Shown in pieces: positions 34,712 through 47,090 of a DNA stretch of 64,000 nucleotides. The notes beneath the pieces were generated by a model that saw only the letters and a list, made by a program, of their open reading frames with translations, was not told the origin of the DNA and ran no database searches. A program made the position numbers and the translations under genes. Where the stretch lies: assembly GCF_000208865.1 (NCBI RefSeq), contig NC_018398.1, positions 4,860,710 to 4,924,709 of the forward strand, written 5' to 3'. Within the stretch, counting starts at the first letter, position 1, and every line of letters starts with the position of its first letter. Source of the DNA: Neospora caninum Liverpool (Eukaryota; Apicomplexa; Conoidasida; Eucoccidiorida; Sarcocystidae).

Positions 34712-37700
34712 AGAGAGAGAAGGCATGCGCGCCTTGTTACGAACGAGAAACCCGTACACAGGAATGTGGGAATCGAGGCGTGTGACAAGACGACTCTGCT
34801 GGGTGTAGGCCGTACCCGTGGTCGGCCCCGTTCCTTCAATCTGCATTCCGTTTCATGTGTCTGTCCTTTGTGCATTTCCGTGATTCTAGTGGAGTGTGTG
34901 TAGATGCAATAAATATAGACGTCTGCATGCATTTGTGGCGTTGCGCCAGTGGGCGTTCTGACATCCCAGCCAGGCTGTGTACGTTGCTTGTGCCTGTGAA
35001 TAAAAAGAAGAGACCTAAAAGAACAGCAGATTTTTGATGAAGGACAGCATTTCGTTGAAATTACACGTCGTGACGCAAACGTGTCTGTGCATATGGATGT
35101 TACATCGGCCAGTCTGTGCAACTTTCCAAAACTCCACAAACGGCGTGAAAAAGAAACCAGGAACTGTTGGTGATACCGATGTGCATGTAGAACGTGTATT
35201 TGTTTTCAACCAGTTCATATGAGCATATAGGCATGTGCATATCGCCGCCTTCACATCCAGTGTGTGCGCGTGCTTCACACACACACATACAGACATCTAA
35301 AGGGCTGTGTAAAATTCACACCTCGTGTTGCACGCAAACATATATACAGTGAAGGCAGGCGGGCCGTTTTCGTTTCGCCACTGTGTTTAGGAATTCTTTA
35401 TCTCCGTTTCGTGGCCATTTTCTATTTTCTGTCTCAGTTTTTTCCTTCGTTTCTGCCTCACACGGGTATCTGATCATCCCTGTGTTGACTGTTAAGCTCT
35501 TCTCGAAAGCACGATTAATCACTAATGGAAGACACCGAGAACGCAGGATGAACAATCATGGCTGCACGCCCGCCGTGAGGAGCGTGCATGCCAAAGTCCA
35601 CGTGTGTGTCGGACTCGAATTCGATGATTGCGTGGCTGTTGGGAGTGTCCAGAGAACGCCTTTGTCCGTTCCATCTTATTTTTGATGCGCTCGGAGCGAT
35701 CGCAAGTGGCCCATAGTTGTCCCAGTTTTGCCCCGTCAAAACGCCCGTGCACCTGGAGCAGACCCGAATGTGTTTGTGTTTTGTTTGTTCTGTCCGTTTT
35801 GCTTCCAGACAAAGGAGGCGTACGGTGTAGCCTTGTGTGAGTTTCGCTTGTGACTCATGCGATCCTGCTTGGCTAACTTCACGCTTTACCTTCTTTGTCG
35901 CTCCAATGCGACAACGAGAGAAGGCGATGCCTTGGATATGTTGTGGAAAGCAGGAAACGGATATCTTTGTTGCGCCGGTTCTCTTTGTTCTCTAAGTCAC
36001 CTCTGAATTCTCTTTCACTGTGGTTCCTCTAAAAGGTAGGGAAAACTTTTTTTATACACCGGGCAACACGGTGTGTATCCGTGGGTCCACCTTTCCCGGC
36101 ACCTTGTGGATACGAAGGTCTTGGTTTGAGAAGCGGTATTTCTCTTTCCAAACGAAACGCAAGATGTGGAAACCGGCCGACACCTGTATCGCTTCTTGAT
36201 ATGCTTGCGGGGGGGAACCAGTGTCCAAAGTGCGAAAGTTCCGAACAAATTCTTCACAGCTGTTGTAGGCAGGAGTGGGAGTGAGGAGAGGCTGCCGAGT
36301 GACTCTTTCGTGTCCCTTTTTTCACACTGCCGTTCGCCTTTTCGTCTGTCTCCGTTTTTCCAAAGAACCCGTTACTGTAAAATGGTCAAATCCGTCTTCA
36401 GGTCCGTTTGCACAGCTGCTGAACCAGCAGTCGCCTTTTGAACTGTCGAGCCGGAAAAGGACATTCGAATCAGAACCGGGGAGAGATGAGCTGTGGTTGC
36501 TCCAAACGCAAACACGACATTCGGAGGGAGAAAGGATGAGAAAACGCTGTCAATTTAGATTCGCAGTGCTAAATCCGTAGTTGGACAACGAGAACCCAGC
36601 AGGTATGTTTAAATCGTATTCCGTATCATGTTCACCTGTGGGGCCGAGCAATGAACCTCACCAAAAGTCGTACTGAGATACGCCATACGTAGAGGACTTG
36701 ATCCTGGGTCGGGAGGACACACGGACGATTGTTTCATTCGATAGTCCACGCTCAATCATAGCATACGGAGGATATGGTAACTTCTTTGTACCAGTCTAAA
36801 AGTGGGGGTTCGGAAGTCGGTTTCCCAAGAACTAACGCTATCTCCTATTTCCTAGTACCATTACTGAACTCTTTCGGTCTGATCCTAACTACGCAGTAAA
36901 GTGTGGTTTTCAGAATATTTGTCAATGCGATGGCAAGAATGGGAACGTTCCTCGTCTTGTTTCCAAAGACGAAGACAAGAAGGAAAGACACGAGACGAAC
37001 AAAAATGTTTTCAAAGGATCCATGCGGAGTGCATTGCCATGCCTTACTGTGTCGACTCAGAATAACGCTTGTGCATCGAACAGAACCGTACACCCTGTGA
37101 CTGCTCTAAAGCAAAAATTTCTTGCGTTCTACGACCTGTGGACTTTCTACGCAGTTGAGACAACCACCTCACTGGCCTCAGAAAACAGTGAAGCTCCTCA
37201 CCAGCAAATCGCAGTCTTGTCGACGACATATTACGTTACTGTAACACCTGCCGCAACATTCCACTTGAAGCTTCGAAGTAAGTAAACCCTGAAGAAACGG
37301 TAACCGCGTGCAAACAAGTCGAGCCAAAGCGGTTCTCGAGTAAGAACGATACAGGACGGCTACTTGGTGGAACTAGAGACATAGGAGTTTTGGTTTGCGA
37401 GCGAAAAGGTTCAGTAAAACTTGTCGTCCGTTAGTGTTGCTGGCCGAAGCAGAAGGGCGAACCGGAACAGGCTTCCCCGGGCGCATTGAGCTATGACGAG
37501 CTCTTTTACGCAGGTGTTTTCCAAGGTCCACTGCTGCGCTTTAACCAACCCTCGTCCTAAGCGTCTCCTTTTTTCTCAGTGCACATTTTCTGAAGGTGAG
37601 GCGCCAGCGGGCTCACAGTTCTTCCTGTTTTCGAGCGTTCACCCGTCAATCCCGCGAGAGCAACGCAACCGAGGAGAGAAGCGAACGACAGGCTTCGCCG

Positions 37701-39123
37701 ACTGTGTCTCACAAAGGCCATAAGCCGTGTGCCACGAAGAAGGCACGCTTCAGTCTCCGTTTTTCCTTCCTGCGAACTTTCTCGAGTTCGTTTCTCTCGC
37801 ATTCTCGTAACAAGGACTCTCTCCCACTGTGGAAGTTCCGCCCTGTGAAGCTGCAAATTGAACACAGCACGTGCCGAGCATTTTGTCCCCGTGGACGGTT
37901 CTTCACTCTCTTCTTGCTCACCTACGCTTTTCGTCTTTCCGCGTTTCTGCCTTCTCTCTGCTATACCCTGCGGTTTTACACCCGACCAGACAAACCGGTC
38001 CGCCGGACGACACAGACGCTGTCCTGAGGTTTTGCTGGACCACAATGAGTCCTGTTTTGCACCGATTTTTGACACACACTGGGCAGTTATCCGGACCGCT
38101 TCTCTTCTGTTCCTCTCCGGAGCAGCAAATCCAATGCCGGGAGTGTAGAAAAGACCTTTTCTTCTGTTTTTTTTGCTGTTTCGGCTGGGGCGGCACACGA
38201 GCAACATCACACACCACTGACGACTCGTGCGAAGGAGAGGCTGCATGTACGCTTGGATGCCTGTGCGACCCTAGGTTGTCTGTGCCTGCTCGACTCCACC
38301 AGAATAAGGGAACCCGTTTTCTTCTCCTTGTTTCTGTTTTTTGAAGGTGGAACTGCCGAAGTTCTGACTCAGTTTCTTTCTTATCCGCGCAGGTTTTCGG
38401 TCCGTCATCGCCGTGGGCCGCCGACTGCGCACGGGATGCTCCTTGTCCGGTCTCGCCCGTCTTCACGCTTTTCTCTCCTTCCGTGGTCACAGAAACACGC
38501 CGACTTCTCTGGTCCGATCTCCCTTTTCCTGTTCTTGCTCGGCCCTTTCTCGTGTTGAGAACGCGTTCTTCTGGCTGCCGATACACCGGAGCGGACCAGT
38601 TGCCGCCTCCCCAAGTGCAGCCTTCCCATTGTGTCTTGTACGCTCCTCGCTTCTAGCCGCGAAACGAAAAGCAGAGAAATTCGGTTCCTTGTAAAGACCG
38701 CAGACACTCCCAGTCCTTTTTCCCCGCTCGCCTTGTTTTTCCCCTTGCAAGAGTCCCTCCGTTTTTCCTTGTTCTCCCTCCTCTCCGTCGACGAGGAACG
38801 ACATTCCGCTGCGTCTGTTCTCTTTGCACTCTCTTTTCGCCCGCTCCTTCACGCAGAAAAACGACATCCCGGCGGCAGTTGCATCCTGGCGCGCCTTCTT
38901 CGCCTTCTTTCTCTCCCCTCCTTGTCTAGCCGTCGTTTCCGGTCTCTCAACTCTCGGCGGCAAAACGGTGCTGTGTCGCCGCACCTGCCCGGGCAGTCTG
39001 GGCACTCGGCTTCCTCTGCGAGCAGAGACGGGGCGTACACACGCCCTCGCGCGTTTGTTTCCTTTTCCGCGTGAACGGGAGGACGCTGTTCTTCCCTCCC
39101 CTTCAAGCATCTTCGACAGCAAC
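34712..39123. other. Intergenic region between the coiled-coil gene and RPN12
   Basis: A 4.4-kb gap between two genes on the same strand. The left half (to about 37.5 kb) is AT-richer and has no sizeable frame, fitting a 3' untranslated region and spacer. From about 37.5 kb the plus strand is pyrimidine-rich, as in the promoter and 5' leader of RPN12. The frame of RPN12 is open upstream to 38824, but that extension is Ser/Leu/Arg-rich and looks like untranslated leader. Confidence 0.5.
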
Positions 39124-40070
39124 ATGGCAACGGGATCGGCGCAAGCCGGGGAACACCTCCAGCGGCAGCTCGAGGAGGCGCAGACAGCTCTTGCCGCTGT
39201 GCGCCAGCATCAGGCGGGCAAGGTGGACCTGAAGGAGGCGTGGAAAGCCATTCAAAAAGTGAAGGTTTTTGTAACGCTCAACCCCCTCGGCAATATCGCC
39301 GACCCCTCGCTCCTCAAGGTACGGATTTCCCTTCTTTCGGAAACAATCCGCTTTCGCTGCGCGTCACGGAAGGTAACGAAGGAGCGCTCGAAGCAAGGTC
39401 TGTTGCACGTGTCGCACAGGACACAGGTTGCGGAGTTGCGTGTCGACACACACGGATATAACTTGCGAATCGCTCTGGCGGCCTTTTCTCCGTCCTCGTT
39501 CGCCTCCGGTGCCTTGTCCTTCCCTCTGCCTGTCCTGCGCTTCCTCTCACGTACCGGTGAACAGTCTCTTCTCCTGCGTCCAGGCTGTGGCTCTGATCGG
39601 CCGGGAGTGTTTCGAACTTGCCGCGCTCCTCAGCGTGGCCGAGATGCAGGAACAATTGCACCGGCTGGAAGGCGGCGCAGCCGGCATGGTAGACGAGCCT
39701 TTGGAAGGCGAAGAGGACTTTGAACGCCACATGCTGATGCTTCTCCCCTACTACACGGATTACGCTGATGTGAGAGAAAACACGACGTGGATGCGTCTGC
39801 GCCTATTGCGCGCCTGTCGCTTCCCAATCCACATCGACCGATAGACGCACGCACAGGTGTAGGAAAGCGCGCAATTCCGTGCATGTGATACCGATGTCTC
39901 TCCATCTTTCTAACCACACATCCAAGTCCTCATCCATCACATCCCGTCTTACTGCGTCCTACATCTGGATATATCGATCTCTCTTATCTATCCTACCTAC
40001 CTCATTTCTCTCCACCAGGAATATATATAGATATAGATAGGTAGATAGATAGAGATGCACACTTGTGTAC

Positions 40071-40106
<36 letters not shown>

Positions 40107-42555
40107 ATCGGTGTATCTGCATATGTGAGTATTCGCTCCTACGGATGGTTGGCGCTTGCCTGCCGCTCTGTGTGCGTTGAGTGTCTGAGGGATCTCTCTC
40201 TCTTGCGTCTCTTTCCTTCGTTTTCTCTTCTTTTTTCAGTTGGTGCCGCCTTCCCAGCACCATGGCGAACTCCTGTGCCTCTATCTCCTCTATTTCCTGG
40301 CCTGCAACCGTATTGGCGAATTCCACATGGCTCTGCAACTGCTCGCCCCCCAAGTAAGCTGCTGTTCCCTCTTTTCATTTCTAAGCGGATTCTTTTTCTT
40401 TTTTTCCTCGCCCCGTTCGTTCTCACTCAGGCTGCCTTTTGCTCTCACCAAGCCCACAGTCTCGGCGTGCGAATTCAGGTGTCTCAAGAGCGTCTCGCTC
40501 CCTGCCTCCTCTCTCCTTCTCCCTCTCTCTCTCTCTGCGCCCCAGGTTCATTCCGACCCGCTCGTTGCTGAGGTGCTGGCCCTCGAGCAGCACTTGATTG
40601 AAGGCAGCTACGGCTTCATTTCCGACCTTCAGCGGGCTCAGCGTCAAGACGCTTCGGGCAGCAGAATGAAGCTTGGCACTTCGCTTCCCTCCGCCCACGT
40701 GTTCATCGAAAAACTGGTGAAGACTGTCCGGCTGAAGGCTGCAGCATCTCTGGAGCGATCCCACGACTGGGTGGACATTCAGTACGCCTTGCAAACTCTC
40801 AACCTAAAGAACGTGCAGGAGCTTCAGGCGTTCGTCGAGGTGCACAACCTCGGTAAACGCCGAGAAAAAGCAATGCCGGACTTTCTCGGAGGAGGAATGA
40901 ACGGTAAGGGAACGAACGGGTTCTCACCCGAACAGGGCTTGCCCCGACGTGCAGGCGGATCGGCTTCTCGTTCCTCTATCGTGTGCGTCTGTGCATGCTT
41001 ACCAGACTACAAAAGTCGCGAAAAAGTGGGCAGAAAACATGCACATGCAGACGCGCCTCCTTTGCAAAGACTCCCATATCCCCGACGCCGCGAGGTGTCG
41101 GTCTCCATAGGAATTCCCTTCTCGTCGGGCGACCTTTTCTGTCTGGACCTTCATCGGTTTCCACGCAACCACAGCTTATCTGCCGTGTTTCCACTCCTCG
41201 CCCTACGAATCTATCTCTATCTATCTATATCTATATCTATATATATCTATATATCTATCTATATCTATATCTATATATATCTATATATCTATCTATATCT
41301 ATATCTATCTATCGATCTGTCTACCTGTATTCACTCATTCAAGGCTGGCGCTCAAACGTCTTTCGGCTCACATGTACGTGCGCGTTCACATGCATTGAGT
41401 CCCCGTGCATATAGTTCTGTGTAGAAACATGTGTGGATCTAGACGGATGCTTGGTTCTGGTAGCAGTTCGAGAGAATTTCGACTTCGTTTTTCTTTGAAC
41501 GAGTGAGTTGCCCCAGAGTGCGGCAGGTTGCCAGTGCTCACCAGACTCTCCTGAATGGTGTGTGGCTTGCGTGACGGGTTTGTCGTCTGCTTCCGTCTTC
41601 CCGTTTCCTTTCCTTTGGCCTCTTTGGCTTTTCGTGTCTCTCCATCCTTTCGTCTCTAGCCCTCCGCTGCATCCTCCTTCCCCTTTCGCTTCTCTCTGGC
41701 TTCGGTGCTCCACTGTGTGTGCGCTCTCTGCCGTCTGCGACTTCTTCCCAAGCATCGGGCCTCCTGGTATGCGGCTCACCGCTGCCTTTTCCGTTTCTCT
41801 TTCTGCCAGGCAACGCGTCCGCGCCTGCGCAGTCCGCGCTCTACCACGCACAAGGCGGCGTCGGCGCCGCTGGAAGCGTCAGCACTCTGGCCGCAGGCGT
41901 CGGATCAGGCAGTTTCGCCGCCGCTGTGAGTTTCTGCGCGTCCGGCGAGGTCGAGGTGGAGTGGGCGATCGAAGGCAACTTGCTGAAGTTCCGCAAAAGC
42001 GGCGGAGAAAAGATCCAAACGCCTCAGCACTGCAGCACTCAGGCTCTCAACGTCATCGGCAACCTCATCGGTAGGTGTGCATGCTCAGGCGCGCCGATGG
42101 ACTTCCGTTGACACCTGTTTAGCGCACGTGTCAACTGTCTTTTTGCATTTGGAACTTTCCCCGCGGGTGCATACCGGCGTCATATCGGGAAGCGTCTTTT
42201 GGGTGTCCGTACACCGAAATGGCTGTCGAAGGCTGCGTGGCTTCCTGTCCAGCTGTCAACGGTCACGCGCGTCGTTCTGCATGGTGTCCCCCCCACCCCT
42301 TTGACAGCAGCTGTAGACGCTCTGCGCAAATAGGGGTTTTCTGTCGATAGCGTCGAGCGTGAGCAAAGCGGTACGGCACACAGAAGCGGTCTGTCGTTTT
42401 CCGCGCCGAGAACGGAACTGCGTTCCGGCTGCGTCGGGTGCGTGCGACGCCTTCACTCAGCGCTCTTCGCTGAACCGAGCTCGTCCATGCGGTACGTCAT
42501 GCCTTCGTGCTTTTGGTATGCAGAGTACGCCACCGAGCTGGAGAGGATTGTCTAG
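39124..42555 (+). CDS. RPN12: 26S proteasome regulatory subunit RPN12 (PSMD8), six exons, 381 aa
   Basis: Exons: 39124-39318, 39584-39769, 40240-40353, 40546-40903, 41810-42070, 42524-42555, all with GT/AG ends and matching phases (1146 nt). The start ATG lies in AACATGG. RPN12 is a PCI-domain lid subunit of the 19S regulatory particle, in cytosol and nucleus. Matches to the family include IGRECFELAALLSVAEMQEQ, the helix pair HHGELLCLYLLYFLACNRIG followed by EFHMALQLL, LALEQHLIEGSYGFISD, the PCI winged-helix region DWVDIQYALQTLNLKN, and the C-terminus IGNLIEYATELERIV, which aligns with the human ending VIEYARQLEMIV. It is longer than the core human form because of an Ala/Gly/Ser-rich insertion at the exon 4/5 junction. 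A second in-phase donor at 40853 would remove 17 residues. Intron 4 carries a TATC repeat. Confidence 0.95.
39965..40106. repeat. TAGA/TA microsatellite in intron 2 of RPN12
   Basis: Degenerate TAGA/TATC steps followed by about 13 pure TA units, about 130 bp before the exon 3 acceptor. Confidence 0.85.
41205..41325. repeat. TATC/TATATC microsatellite in intron 4 of RPN12
   Basis: About 120 bp of interleaved CTAT and CTATAT units with higher-order duplication: a block of about 50 bp is repeated nearly exactly. Confidence 0.9.
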
Positions 42556-45500
42556 AGAGGAAGGGAGAAGCCGTCGGTTTCCTGGACCTGCTCTGGACAA
42601 GAGTGCAGAAAATCCGCATCCGACTCACCGCCCGTCCTCACGTCTTTCCGGTTGTCCCTCGGCACATGACAGGGAAAACCACGCGTCAGTGTCTCTACTC
42701 TGGCGCCTCTCTGCCCTCCGCCTCTCTTCCCTCGAGGGAAGGCGCGTTGAATCAGAAAAGCGACAGACGTTGTGTGGACTGCCCTTGGTTCCATTCTTCT
42801 CTTTTCGGAAAGCGAGGGAGTCCCAAAGCTGTGGTAGATCGCGACGGCACAACGGCTTGCTCGAGTAGAAGCCAGACGTGGCCAAGAAGAGAGATGTGAA
42901 AGTCCACTCCTGAGGGGAAGTGAGGCAGAGCTGGGAAGGGAAAGGAGGCACGAGAAAAAGGCAAAAGAGCGGCCGCAGGACGCGAACTGTAGGACCGAAC
43001 ATAGACAAAGATGAGAAACACCAAGGCGAAGAACGGAGAGAGAGGTTGTGGAGCGAAACCCCGTGGAACACTGATTGAGGAAGGGGAGGCCTACGGCCAC
43101 GGGACGTTCGGAGTGTGGAAAGAGAGGATTTCGGAGAATCCGGATTCGGGTGACACTCTTTTGAGGCGGAGGCAGGCGCGTCGAATCGAGAGGCTCTCGC
43201 GTGGCTGTTCCGTTTCGTTGTTTGAATTCGACCGGCTGCTGGGTGGTGTACAGTATCTATTTAAAGGCCTTACACAGCAAGAGTGACAAACAAACTCGTT
43301 AACTCTAAGCTAGTCGGGAAACTGCGTCTTTTTCTGCTCCACTTGCGTGTTGAGCCGCGAGAGATACAGACCACACTTTGGAACGCTCTACAGAAGACCT
43401 ACGGTTCCCGTCACGTCTGTGTCTCCTAGCGGGAAAAGCTGTTCTGAACGCTGAAACAGGCGTTTTCTTCTCGGCAACCTGACCCTTGCAGCTTCCAGTT
43501 TCTTTTCACGCGCGAACCGCCAGAATCCCTCACTGCGGCACGCAGGAGCGCTGGTTGTGCCGCCTCTCTGCTCTGCACATTTTCTGATGCGAACACTGGA
43601 AAATAACCGATGTCCTCGTCATCCTGCAGACCAGAAGCTTGCTCCGCTCCGCGACCTTCTCGCGGATGACATGGCGGAGAACGGAAGAAAGGACTGACAC
43701 GGGAACGCACGCGTCACGTCTGCAGCCATCTCGTGTGCTGCGCCGCCTGCTGTCAGCAGTTGTGTGAAACTGTCCATGGAAGATGGAATGGCAAGAGGAG
43801 CTCTGGACTTGCGTTTTCCAGGAGAGTGACCGCCGCGCTCACCCGGCCGGCGGGCAGAGTCGCGCGCACCCCCAGTTTGTGCTTGGGCAGAGTTGTTTCT
43901 TCGCTGTCCCTTTGTTGTTCATGTGCTGGTCTCAGTCCCAAGATGTTCTGCTCACTTCTCCCTAGATGCCCAGAAAGAAGTTAGTGTACAACCGAGACGA
44001 AGCACGGACGAAAAAGTCGCGATTTCGGCGTTCCACGGGTTACGCCGTCTCTGTGTCCCCGCACGTCTCCGTTGCAGCGCATCCGCCTCGACTTAGATAG
44101 ATGCACAGAAATATTTGGATATAAACATAGTACCACAAGACGCGCGAGGAAGGGAAAAACGAACCTTGACGATACCGGTTTGTTTGCGTTTGTTCTGTGA
44201 GGGAAAGTCGCGGCGCGGCTGACTCACGGTGTTACTGATCATGCTGGCGGCAGAGGAGCGGTCGGCTGTGCCGATGGTAATTCGCCTTTGACACGCGTCG
44301 ATTGGTAAGCACTAGAAGCTACAGGGAAGGGCTGGATGCCGTGGGAGGGGAAAATCGCACTGTCGCTGTGTCAAAAACGACACAGAAAACCCGAATGATG
44401 CCTCCTGGGGGAGCTCGAGTAGTCGCATATACTCGGGTGACGTTTTCTGCAGCCTTTGCTTCCGCGCAACCCTAAACTCTCGCATACACGCAACTCCATG
44501 CTTGTGACATGTGGAATTGCGCAAGGGAGGCTCGCTTCTTGCATTTCCACTTTAGGATGGGGCACACGTGAACCGACTCTTCCACCGATGCGGCACACTC
44601 GTGAAGTATCGAGCGACACACTGTTGCTCCTGAGAGTCCGTTTGAGGCGCTGCGGCCAAGTGTGTTAGTCTGCTGGAAACTGCCATTTTGAGTAATACCC
44701 AGAAGTTGCAAGTCGTCGACAAGAACGCTTTCACACGGAAGACAGCGACGAAGTCTCTGCAGAGAGCCGCGCGGGGGGACCAGCACGTCGGTGGGGGAAG
44801 AGTGGGTTTCCGATCTTCTACAAGAGAAACCACGGAACGGCTTGTCCGGTGTTTTCTCTTCTGAAGCGCGACCACAGGCTGCCTGATCCGACGTTTGCAA
44901 GGCAGGAGGCCTGCGTCGTCCCCCTCAGGGAGAGAGGAAACCAGCACAGAGTTCCGTGGGTATCCAATTCAGTGCTCTCTGCCTTGGGCATTGAAACCAA
45001 CACCGACTGTCCCCCGATTCCCTCGCTTTTCATGGCTGGAGAATGGACGCGCCCCGTCAGCGACGGCTAAAACGATAGGCGACTCCCCGCTTGGATTCTT
45101 TTTGAGCACCGTTCTCCGAAAGATTTCGCCTTGGAACGAAAGAGAGGGAGTCAAGGTCACCTCACCCTGTCCTCCTCCTGCAGCCTCTCTCTGCCGACCA
45201 GAGGGGCTAGCGCGATCCCCTGGAGTCACCCCCACGCCGACAGCGTTTTCCTCTTTCCTAGGCGACGAACCTCTCTTCTTTTTGCTTGCTCTCTGCGGCG
45301 CCAAACCGTTTTTCTTCTGTCGTTCGTCAAAACAGCCGGGCAAAACCGAACAGTTAAAAGAGACTCTTCGGCCTGCGCTGGCGCGCCGCTCCCTCGCGCA
45401 CCCGGATTCCTGTCTTTTTTTGCTCAGACACTCTCGTTCGCGCAGGCTCCCGGATGTCTCTCTCTCGTCGACTACCCGTTTCCGTCGTGCGTGGACGGAA

Positions 45501-47090
45501 CGCGGAAGCCCATCCCGTGGTGTTCCTTCTCTTCTTCCGCCGCTTTTTCGCTGGTTCCCCCGTCCTTTCTGTGCTCCCCGTCCAGCGGCTTGGCGTCGTG
45601 GAAGTTCACACCGTTTCTTGACTCAAACCGCGTCAAGTTCGCGTCTCGGCGCGCCGCGAGCGCCGCGCAAAGAGGTTGTGAGTCGAGCATGCAGAGCGCT
45701 AGCTGACCAGCAAACTGTCGTCTTTCAGTGGTGCCGCCGAGTTGTCTTTCTTCTGTGAACTCGTCTTGCTCATTTTTCCTCCCGCTCCCTTCTCTCGCGT
45801 GGCGACCTTTCTCGGGCGCGTCCCGGTTCGGTTTGTTGTCGTCTTCGTGGCTACACGGAACGCGCGTCCTCCTGCGGGCGCGCAGCTCCGAAGCCTCCGC
45901 GTGGCGCTTCTTCACACGAGGCCTGTTTTTCGAAGCGCTTTTGTCTAACGCGGATTTGCTCTGGGTTTCTCATTCGCGCCTTTCGTTCGCGCCCCGCACC
46001 GACGGACAGCAGTGCCGCTTCATCACGCGCGCCTGGGGGAACCCAGGCTTTGTCGTGCCAGGGCTCTCTGTCGAGCGAGAGGAAGCCTGCTCACTTGTTC
46101 CTTGACGGATCTGCTAGCAGAGAAGGAGAACCTAACTGATGTGTGCTTCTTTTCGCTTTGTTTTGTGTCACGCTCGCGGCTTTCCACTTTGCCTCTCTGA
46201 CCTCTGTGTCACTACAGCGCGAAACTCTCACTGGTTGCTCTCGACCCCTAGACTGCTTTCTACGCCCTTCCTGCCAAAACCGACTTTGTTTTCTTCGTGG
46301 GCCACTCCTGCTCTACGGACCCCTTTCCTCCCGACTAGAAGTCCCCCTTCTGCCATGAGCATCAGTTTTCTCCGGAGCGCTCTTGTCTCGCGTTCGTCTC
46401 GGGCGCGTTTGCCTCCGGCGTCACACATCTCCATCTTCTTTGAAGGCAGGCGGACCCCTCAGACTCTTTCCGTCCTTTCGACGAACTTTTTCATTTCGGA
46501 GGCAGGCCTCTGCGGCGAAGAGGAACGATTCACCTCGGGGAAGGCTGTACGTTCCGTTTAGGCCCCCAGTTTGTGAAGGTGTCTTCTGTCGCCTCCTTTT
46601 TGCTGGCGTTTCCGGCTCTCTCCTGTTCCAAACTCTTCCTCTCGTCCCGGAAAAACAGACGCAGCGTCGCCGTCGTGTCTCAGCTTTCAAAGAGCAAACG
46701 CGAATTTGTTTTTTCCTGCCGCCTTTCCCCCACACACATCCAGGAACGGAGAGCCTTCCTGTGTCCGTTTCGTGCAGTCTGCGACTTCACTTCTGGTTGG
46801 AAAGGCCGCGCAGCACTCCTCTCCTCTCGCGACTGAAAGGGACGCGATCCCGACCTCGCGTTTTCAAACGCCACGAGAAGCTTTCTCGATCTCTGCTTCC
46901 TTCTGTGCGAAGCCTGTTTTGTTCTCGCCGGTCCTCTCTTTCCCTTCTGTCACCCAGTCATTTCCCTTCCGTCGCCTCTCCTCCACTTTTCTCTCCTCTT
47001 CTCTTTGTTCCCACTGTTCGGCCGTTCCTTCCGTGTCTCTCCCCCTCGGGCCTTACGTTTTCGCTGCTGCTGGCTTTCTGTTTTCTCGCC
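42556..47090. other. Intergenic region between RPN12 and the 371-residue gene
   Basis: A 4.5-kb gap between two plus-strand genes. No frame shows recognisable domains. From about 45.1 kb the plus strand is strongly pyrimidine-rich, giving long Ser/Leu/Arg-rich open frames (for example 45131-45706 and 46383 onward) that I treat as leader or spacer. The frame of the next gene is open back to 46383, but similarity to protein-like sequence begins only at the ATG at 47091. Confidence 0.45.

Noticed and set aside
46383..47090. In-frame upstream extension of the 371-residue protein
   Set aside because: The extension is Ser/Leu/Arg/Phe-rich as expected from pyrimidine-rich leader DNA, and the ATG at 47091 has the better context.
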